DNA of 5,332 nt from an uncultured Victivallales bacterium (GTDB lineage: Bacteria > Verrucomicrobiota > Lentisphaeria > Oligosphaerales > JAFGRS01): positions 1 through 5,332 of the forward strand of contig CAILKC010000862.1 in the NCBI GenBank assembly GCA_903834675.1, in the 5' to 3' direction. A program made the translations under genes and the position numbers. Below the pieces are notes generated by a model that searched no databases, had not been told where the DNA came from, and saw only the letters and a program-made list of their open reading frames with translations. This document shows, piece by piece, positions 1 through 4,632 of the stretch. Every line of letters begins with the position of its first letter. The stretch's first letter is position 1.

Positions 1-1
1 G

Positions 2-37
2 GACTGGGACCCGCGTCGGCACGTCACATTCCGGTAG
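2..37 (+). CDS. Possible C-terminal tail of an upstream gene (partial)
   Basis: One frame entering from the left edge reads DWDPRRHVTFR and stops at TAG (35-37). The other two forward frames run on for a short way through low-complexity Pro/Ser/Gly-rich sequence that does not look coding. A short hairpin follows directly: CCGGC at 40-44 pairs with GCCGG at 49-53 around ACCA. It has no immediate T-tract, and the nearest T-run is at about 78-81. This layout would fit the end of a gene on the same strand as the lyase. Eleven codons are too few to name a product or to prove coding, so this is only a candidate. Confidence 0.2.
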   Translation, partial: DWDPRRHVTFR

Positions 38-97
38 GTCCGGCACCAGCCGGGGGCTTGGCTGACCCTGCCCCCTGTTTTCCTCTCCGCCAGTCAC

Positions 98-150
98 CCA
101 GTCCGTCTCCTCCATGCGCCGGTTCCCCGTCTCGCCGTCTCGCCGTTTCC
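98..150. repeat. Degenerate 8-base tandem repeats (CGTCTCGC)
   Basis: The unit CGTCTCGC occurs at 128-135 and again at 136-143, followed by a decayed copy at 144-150. A related CGTCTCC lies at 104-110. The sequence CCAGTCCGTC at 98-107 recurs as its reverse complement at 4591-4600, inside the tandem repeat between the two convergent genes. Short GC-rich tandem repeats of this kind are usually intergenic filler in large-genome environmental bacteria. No function is implied. Confidence 0.5.
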
Positions 151-205
151 TGAACCCCAGGACCTGAGGTGTCACCCCCTACGGAGCTGACTTGCGCCCG
201 AGCCG

Positions 206-228
206 GACGCAGGGCCGTTTCAAGAAAC
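206..228 (+). repeat. Left arm of the 23-base inverted repeat
   Basis: This arm begins GACGCAGGGC and ends TTTCAAGAAAC. Its reverse complement occurs at 454-476 with two differences: C216 faces A466, a mismatch, and G224 faces T458, which would be a G-U wobble in RNA. The inner end of the arm, with one more base, also forms its own perfect hyphenated dyad, CGTTTC-AA-GAAACG (216-229). Confidence 0.7.
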
Positions 229-267
229 GACCGCCGTCGTACCGCCGGCAGTGAAAGCGGCGTCGAC

Positions 268-285
268 GGGCCGCGTCCGCGGCCC
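268..285. other. Perfect 8-bp dyad (hairpin)
   Basis: GGGCCGCG at 268-275 and CGCGGCCC at 278-285 are exact reverse complements separated by TC. As RNA this would fold with seven pairs and a four-base GUCC loop. It directly follows the palindrome CGTCGACG (261-268). Confidence 0.5.
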
Positions 286-325
286 TCTGCCGCGCGCAGT
301 CCATATCGCGCGTCGGCCATCTGGA

Positions 326-358
326 GTGTGGCAAGGTCGTCGGCGGCGACCGCGACAC
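326..358. other. Two-tier hairpin at the centre of the inverted-repeat segment
   Basis: GGTCGTC (335-341) pairs with GGCGACC (345-351) around a GGC loop, with one G-U wobble among seven pairs. An outer GTGT (326-329) can pair with ACAC (355-358) across an asymmetric internal loop. It sits within a few bases of the midpoint between the two outer repeat arms. Confidence 0.4.
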
Positions 359-364
359 CGCTTT

Positions 365-386
365 GGCTTGGCGCCTGTGCCAGGCC
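365..386. other. 8-bp hairpin
   Basis: GGCTTGGC (365-372) pairs with GCCAGGCC (379-386) around a six-base loop GCCTGT. There are eight pairs, including one T-G wobble. A smaller stem follows at 396-412 (GGGTT, a seven-base loop, AACCC). Confidence 0.4.
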
Positions 387-453
387 TGACGGCGGGGGTT
401 CTCGCGCAACCCGTACGGCAGACAGACCACGGGGTATTGCGACGCCCAGCCCG

Positions 454-476
454 GTTTTTTGAAACAGCCCTGCGTC
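454..476 (-). repeat. Right arm of the 23-base inverted repeat
   Basis: Read on the minus strand this arm starts GACGCAGGGC and ends CAAAAAAC, matching 206-228 at 21 of 23 positions. It contains the TTG codon at 459-461, which opens the longest version of the lyase frame. That frame upstream of 618 is therefore better explained as repeat sequence than as coding sequence. Confidence 0.7.
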
Positions 477-556
477 GGACGCCGGAGACCGGGCGTTCAG
501 TACCGGCACCCGCGCCTGCTCTCGCGTGCAATCCGGCGTGACCAAGCTAACGTTAT

Positions 557-584
557 CCGGGGACGCGCTGGGTTGCGCTCCCGG
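557..584 (+). promoter_or_regulatory. Leader hairpin just upstream of the lyase ribosome binding site
   Basis: CCGGGG (557-562) pairs with TCCCGG (579-584), with one G-U pair. Inside it GCGC (565-568) pairs with GCGC (575-578), leaving a two-base bulge AC and a six-base loop TGGGTT. This is the strongest local fold before the lyase gene, and it ends 19 bases before the AGGAGG. It lacks a T-tract, so it is not a standard terminator. It could stabilise the mRNA 5' end, bind a regulator as DNA, or mark the tail of the repeat-rich region. No operator family is recognisable. Confidence 0.35.
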
Positions 585-603
585 ACTTGGGTGTGTGTAG
601 GGC

Positions 604-609
604 AGGAGG
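604..609 (+). promoter_or_regulatory. Ribosome binding site of the lyase gene
   Basis: AGGAGG is a full-consensus Shine-Dalgarno sequence. It ends eight bases before the GTG at 618, which is ideal spacing. It decides the start: translation from 618 immediately yields a signal peptide, while the frame upstream of 618 is Arg-rich and overlaps the inverted repeat. The adjacent TTG at 621 is a less likely alternative. Confidence 0.85.
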
Positions 610-617
610 AGACGATC

Positions 618-3600
618 GTGTTGAAGGTTAAGCGAGAGTTGCTCGGGGCGCTGGTTGGGCTGGTGCTGGCGTGCAACGCCGCCGAGCCCGTGTTCCTGCC
701 GGTGGGTGGCGGCGCCTGGAAAGACGCCAGCGAGGAGATTCCGGCGGCGGCCGGCCGGCCGGCGGAGGTGCGTTGGCACTTCGACGGCATGGCCGGCATC
801 CAGAGCCGCCAGATTCCCCGCGACTGGCGGCCCTTCAGCGCGCTGGCCTTCACCCTCGAATCCGATCGCGCCACCAACAACCGCCTGGCGCTCATCATTG
901 CCAGCGAGAATCCGGCGGTGGAGGGCTCGGACTATTACATGGTGTCCCTGCCTCTGGATTTTGTCGGGACGCGAGACATCCTGCTGCCCTTCGACGAGAT
1001 TGGGCCAGTGCGCGAACCGCTGGGCTGGCAGCAGATCGGGTCGGTGCAGTTCCACAACAACTGGAGCCGCAATCCGACGGTCGAGGCGCAGACGCTGACC
1101 TTCCGCGGGCTGCGGTTGCTGGCGCTGCCACCGGGCGGGGTCAAAGGCCCGCGGCTGACGGACAGCGATCTCTTCGGCATGCTGGATTTTGAGCGTGCCG
1201 AGTTGAGCGCCGTCAAGCAGGCCTGGGCCACCGAGGACGCCGCCGGGGCCCGCCACGCCCTGGCCGAGCACCTGCGGCAGCGCGCCACACCGCGCTGGAC
1301 TGTCGCCCCCCTCGAGCGCCCCACGGCAGGCTCACCCGTCCAAACGCAACGGCTCGGTGCGGCGCGCGGCGGACGCTACCAGGCCAGCGTGACGCTGGAC
1401 GGCGCGGGCTGGCAGCGCGTCAGTCTGCCGCTGCGCGACTTCCAGGCGCAGGGCACGCCGGTCGGCTGGAACTGGGTCTCCGGCGTCAGCCTCACCTGGC
1501 GGACGCAGGGCGATGCCAGCTCGGGCCGGGAACTGCACCTGGACGACGTCGCCCTGGCCGGACCCACGGGCGAGCGCGGGCTGGGCGACTTCGAGAGCCC
1601 GGCCACGGGCTGGGAGGGGCTCTACCGCACCGAGACGCTGGCGCATGGCGGCGCCGCCTCGGGCCGCTGGTGGTTCCCAGAGTTGTTTCCCAGTGTCACC
1701 TGTCAGCTCTTCCCCGCCGACTGGACCCGCTTCGAGCGGCTCGAGTTCTGGGTCCACGCCACCCACCCCGCCGACCGTCTCGAGGTCGCGGTGACCTCGA
1801 CCTACCCCGACACTCGCCGCGCCGATGAAATCCTGACTCACACCTTCACCATCGGCGGCTTCAAGAAGAACCCCTACGCCTTTGGCGACCGTTTCGACTG
1901 GTCCGCCAATGCCATGAAGGAGGGCGAGTCGAGCACCATCGAGTGGAATGCCCAGCTCAATCGGCACTTCCACTTTGCCGACCTCTACCAAGCCTATTGG
2001 GCGACCGGAGATGACAAGTACGCCCAGGAACTGGCCTGGGAGATGAACACCTGGATCGAGGATTGCCCGGTGCTGCTGACGGCCTCGGGCAACGGCCCTT
2101 ATCACCATGCCTGGGAAACGCTGAACACCGGCATCCGCCTGCAGAACACCTGGCCTGAGACCCTGGCCCGCTGCATTCAGTCGCCCGCCTTCACCGACGA
2201 CATTCTGGTGAACGTGGTGAAGTCGGTGGCCGAGCAGGTGCGGCATCTGTTGCGGCATCCCAGCAAAGGCAACTGGCTGACCGCGGAGTCGCTCGGCGTC
2301 TACACCATTGGCGTGCTTTTTCCCGAGTTCCGCGAGGCAGCGGCCTGGCGCCGCGAGGCGCTGCGTCGGCTCTATGTGCAGCTTGACGACGAGGTCTACC
2401 CCGACGGCATGGAATACGAGGTGGCCCTGGGCTACAACAACTGGGTGCTCGCCGAGTACGTCGCGGTCCTGCGTCTGGCCCGCCTCAATGGCTTGCTGGC
2501 CGAGGTGCCGGCCGACTACAGCGGTCGCATCGAGAAGATGTTCGAGTACCTGATGAAGGACTGTCGGCCGGACGGCGTCGCCTTTGGCCTCAACGATGCG
2601 AGCGATGCCAGCGTCAAGCGGCTGCTGGCGGACGGCTACGACCTCTTCCCGGCGCGGGCGGATTTTCTCTACCCCTTGACCCAGGGCCGGGCTGGCCGAC
2701 CACCGGTTGCCGACAGCGTCGCGTTGCCCTACACTGGCCACTACATCATGCGTTCGGGTTGGGACCGCGACGCCCGCCTGCTGCATCTTGATGCCGGGTT
2801 GTTCGGCGCCGGGCATCAGCATGAAGACAAGCTGTCCGTCCTGGCCTACGCCTTCGGCAAACCGCTGCTGGTGGAGGGGGGCGTGGTGATGTACGACCGC
2901 TCCCGCTGGCGCGCCTATGTGCTGCTGAGCCGCAGCCATAACACGGTCCTGATCGACGGCATGGACCAGTTTATCCAGAACAGCCGGGAGCACTACGTCT
3001 GGCCGAAGCCCTGGGATACCCCCGTGCCCAAGGACTGTGACACGCGCTGGTTCAGCGCCGCGGGCACGGATTGGGGTGAGGGCTGGTTCCGCGGCGCCTA
3101 CCGCGAGTACCGCGACTTCACCGCGGTCAAGACCCCGCCGAAGACCTTGGCAGGGGTTCAGCACCGCCGCGGGGTGCTCTTCGTCAAGCCGGACTACTGG
3201 GTGATGCACGACAGCTTCCTTGCCGCGGATACCTCCGAGCACACCGCCGAGGCACTTTTTCACCTGAATGCGGAGTCCGCGGAAACCACGCCGACGGGTA
3301 CGGTGACAGCTTTGGCGGGAAAGGGTCCCGGGCTGATTCTGCAGACGCTGGGGTCGGCGGTAGCGCTACGGCTGGTCGAGGGGGAGCGGGAGCCGCCGGT
3401 GCAGGGCTGGTCGGCGCAGTATGGCAAGGCCGTTCCGGAGGTCCCGATGAAAGCGGTGCCCACCGCCATCTACGCCTTGACCTGGCGGGAGCGGGGCGAG
3501 TTGATCACCCTGGCGCTGCCCTATGCGGCGGGCCAGCGCCCGGACGTCGCCACGGTGCCGGTGACCGTCACTGCCGGCAAGGGCGTGGCCGCCGGCTTCA

Positions 3601-4562
3601 GGCTCGGCGAGGCGGCGCACCTCTACCTGCGCAACGAGGCCCCCGGGGAGCGTCTGGCGGCCAGCGACTGGAGTACCGATGCCGAGGTGGCCGCGGGGTG
3701 CGCGGGCCCAGGCAAGGCCTTGCGGTTGTGCCTGGTCAACGGCAAGGTGATCGAGGGCGGGGGCGTGGCGCTGCGCCTGGAGCAGACCGGTACGGCCTCA
3801 GCCACGGCCTATGCCGAGGACCTGGTCCTGGTCGGCGTCGACATCGCCACCACGATCTCGCTCCGCCTGCCCAACCTGCCCGCCACGGCGGTCGTGCGAC
3901 TGTCCCAACTCGACCGGCAGGATGTGCCGCTGCACGAGGTGCCCTGCGTCCGCGACGGCACTGAGCTGCGCTGGCAGGCCGAGGCCAACGCCAGCTACGA
4001 GATCGCCTGGGGCGCCGGCGCCATGCGGCTCGTCCGCGGCCCTCAGGCTGCCAAAGAGGCCCCCCCGGCGCTGGACATCCCGGTGCGTCCGCTGCCGCCG
4101 CAGCCCGCCCTCCAGGGGACGAAAGTACTAGTGCAGGCCGAGGACTTCAGCGCTCAGGGCGGGGGTGAGGTCGAGGTCACCGCGGGCAAAGTGGACGCGG
4201 TGGGCAAGTCTTTCCTGCACTGGGACAACCGTGGGCATTGGCTCGATTACACTGTCGCGGTCCCGACGGCCGGGGTCTACCACCTGACCCTGCGCTATTG
4301 CACTCAGGCCGAGACCGTGGCCCGCGCGGTCCTGGTGGACGGGGCCCTGCCGAACACCGTCCTCGGTTTTGTGCCGTTCCCCTGGACCGGCGGCTGGAGC
4401 AGCAGCACCAGCGACTGGCGCACGCTGACTCTTCCCGGAGCGGACGGAAAGCCCTTTCCGCTGCCGCTCAGCCAGGGCCAGCACACCCTCCGACTGATCA
4501 ACGCGGAGGGCAGCCTGAACCTCGACTGGCTCTGCCTGCACAGCCCCGATGTGGTGCCGTAG
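618..4562 (+). CDS. Secreted multidomain heparinase II/III-family polysaccharide lyase with carbohydrate-binding modules
   Basis: The product has 1314 residues, starts at GTG and stops at TAG. Residues 1-24 form a signal peptide: LKVKRE, then a hydrophobic stretch ending LVLAC. Cys19 could be a lipid anchor, but the lipobox is imperfect. Residues 25-172 look like a beta-sandwich, probably a carbohydrate-binding module. The lyase N-terminal region begins near 185 (LFGMLDFERAEL to RATPRW, 227), is interrupted by jelly-roll-like sequence (about 228-401), then resumes as ADEILTHTFTIGGF and WNAQLNRH...YQAYWATGDDKYA (to about 485). The core carries GNWLTAE (551-557), YPDG (594-597) with LGYN (604-607), GHQHEDK (732-738) and SRSHNTVLIDG (771-781). 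These are family hallmarks, and His733, His735, Asp737 and His774 are candidate metal or active-site residues. A beta-sheet region (about 827-1137), a Pro-rich linker (1144-1167) and a CBM6/35-like module opening VQAEDF (about 1169-1309) follow. By family, it should cleave uronic-acid-containing glycans by beta-elimination outside the cytoplasm. The exact PL family and substrate are not determinable. Single-domain relatives are usually 600-800 residues. Confidence 0.9.
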   Translation: MLKVKRELLGALVGLVLACNAAEPVFLPVGGGAWKDASEEIPAAAGRPAEVRWHFDGMAGIQSRQIPRDWRPFSALAFTLESDRATNNRLALIIASENPAVEGSDYYMVSLPLDFVGTRDILLPFDEIGPVREPLGWQQIGSVQFHNNWSRNPTVEAQTLTFRGLRLLALPPGGVKGPRLTDSDLFGMLDFERAELSAVKQAWATEDAAGARHALAEHLRQRATPRWTVAPLERPTAGSPVQTQRLGAARGGRYQASVTLDGAGWQRVSLPLRDFQAQGTPVGWNWVSGVSLTWRTQGDASSGRELHLDDVALAGPTGERGLGDFESPATGWEGLYRTETLAHGGAASGRWWFPELFPSVTCQLFPADWTRFERLEFWVHATHPADRLEVAVTSTYPDTRRADEILTHTFTIGGFKKNPYAFGDRFDWSANAMKEGESSTIEWNAQLNRHFHFADLYQAYWATGDDKYAQELAWEMNTWIEDCPVLLTASGNGPYHHAWETLNTGIRLQNTWPETLARCIQSPAFTDDILVNVVKSVAEQVRHLLRHPSKGNWLTAESLGVYTIGVLFPEFREAAAWRREALRRLYVQLDDEVYPDGMEYEVALGYNNWVLAEYVAVLRLARLNGLLAEVPADYSGRIEKMFEYLMKDCRPDGVAFGLNDASDASVKRLLADGYDLFPARADFLYPLTQGRAGRPPVADSVALPYTGHYIMRSGWDRDARLLHLDAGLFGAGHQHEDKLSVLAYAFGKPLLVEGGVVMYDRSRWRAYVLLSRSHNTVLIDGMDQFIQNSREHYVWPKPWDTPVPKDCDTRWFSAAGTDWGEGWFRGAYREYRDFTAVKTPPKTLAGVQHRRGVLFVKPDYWVMHDSFLAADTSEHTAEALFHLNAESAETTPTGTVTALAGKGPGLILQTLGSAVALRLVEGEREPPVQGWSAQYGKAVPEVPMKAVPTAIYALTWRERGELITLALPYAAGQRPDVATVPVTVTAGKGVAAGFRLGEAAHLYLRNEAPGERLAASDWSTDAEVAAGCAGPGKALRLCLVNGKVIEGGGVALRLEQTGTASATAYAEDLVLVGVDIATTISLRLPNLPATAVVRLSQLDRQDVPLHEVPCVRDGTELRWQAEANASYEIAWGAGAMRLVRGPQAAKEAPPALDIPVRPLPPQPALQGTKVLVQAEDFSAQGGGEVEVTAGKVDAVGKSFLHWDNRGHWLDYTVAVPTAGVYHLTLRYCTQAETVARAVLVDGALPNTVLGFVPFPWTGGWSSSTSDWRTLTLPGADGKPFPLPLSQGQHTLRLINAEGSLNLDWLCLHSPDVVP

Positions 4563-4632
4563 TGGTGTAAGCTCGAAAGCTTCCGAACTGGACGGACTGG
4601 ACGAACTGGACGAGCGAGCGGGGCGGGGCGGG
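4563..4632. other. Gap between convergent genes
   Basis: Seventy bases separate the two stop codons. AAGCT (4569-4573) and AGCTT (4578-4582) can pair around a CGAA loop, but neither strand has a T-tract after it, so a bidirectional terminator is only weakly supported. The remainder is the 9-base tandem repeat (4584-4610) and a G/C-only run with GAGCGAGCG followed by GGGGC-type units up to the second gene's stop codon. Confidence 0.5.
4584..4610. repeat. Three tandem 9-base repeats (CGRACTGGA)
   Basis: CGAACTGGA (4584-4592), CGGACTGGA (4593-4601) and CGAACTGGA (4602-4610) are head to tail with a single variable base. They lie wholly between the convergent stop codons. The middle unit's GACGGACTGG (4591-4600) is the reverse complement of 98-107, in the tandem-repeat patch upstream of the lyase. 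This suggests a low-complexity family scattered between genes in this genome. Confidence 0.7.

Larger units (their letters stand above)
206..476. other. Inverted-repeat-bounded structured segment, possibly a MITE-like or REP-like dispersed element
   Basis: A 271-bp segment is bounded by 23-base inverted repeats (206-228 and 454-476) that match at 21 of 23 positions. Inside lie several hairpin-forming sequences (268-285, 326-358, 365-386, 396-412) and 8-base palindromes such as CGTCGACG (261-268) and CCGTACGG (411-418). The central hairpin (335-351) sits close to the midpoint between the outer repeats. No transposase or credible ORF is present. The stretch CTGGAGTGTGGC (321-332) to CCGCTTTGG (358-366) resembles a dispersed motif I remember from verrucomicrobial genomes, where it translates as LECG...TPLW; that link is recollection, not a search. 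A small non-autonomous mobile element, a REP-like repeat or a structured RNA would all fit. No clear target-site duplication is visible; CGGACGC occurs at 204-210 and 476-482 but overlaps the repeats. Confidence 0.4.
38..617. other. Non-coding region upstream of the lyase gene
   Basis: No reading frame here looks like a protein. The open frames on both strands give Arg/Pro/Ala-rich translations without hydrophobic-core patterning, and none has a good ribosome binding site. The stretch instead carries degenerate tandem repeats near 98-150, a segment bounded by inverted repeats (206-476), several short hairpins and a leader hairpin at 557-584 just before the lyase ribosome binding site. I saw no convincing -35/-10 promoter pair. 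TTGCGC at 573-578 lacks a good -10 partner at the right distance and lies inside the leader hairpin. Confidence 0.6.

Noticed and set aside
40..81. A rho-independent terminator after the putative upstream gene end
   Set aside because: The stem has only five pairs, and the nearest T-run is about 25 bases beyond it, too far for a standard terminator.
169..462. A 97-codon plus-strand ORF in the upstream region
   Set aside because: Its composition is Arg/Ala/Pro/Ser-rich, it lies almost wholly in the hairpin-rich repeat segment and it has no convincing Shine-Dalgarno sequence. It looks like translated repeat DNA.
206..476. A CRISPR array or attachment site
   Set aside because: There are only two repeat copies, in inverted orientation, with no regular spacers and no integrase or cas gene nearby.
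204..482. CGGACGC at 204-210 and 476-482 as a target-site duplication
   Set aside because: The copies overlap the inverted-repeat arms instead of lying outside them, and seven GC-rich bases can recur by chance.
573..601. A sigma-70 promoter with TTGCGC as the -35
   Set aside because: No acceptable -10 hexamer lies at 16-18 bases (the sequence is GT-rich), and the -35 candidate lies inside the leader hairpin.
459..617. A longer lyase N-terminus from the TTG at 459
   Set aside because: The added 53 residues are Arg-rich, start inside the right inverted-repeat arm, lack a ribosome binding site and would bury the signal peptide. The GTG at 618 has AGGAGG at ideal spacing.
24..1271. A 415-codon minus-strand frame covering the upstream region and the start of the lyase
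   Set aside because: It crosses the inverted-repeat segment and the lyase start. Its translation is Pro/Arg/Gly-rich with no fold-like pattern.
1332..3263. A 643-codon open frame on the minus strand inside the lyase gene
   Set aside because: It is antisense to clear lyase motifs. High-GC genes often leave such frames open, and its translation lacks recognisable domains and has no good ribosome binding site.
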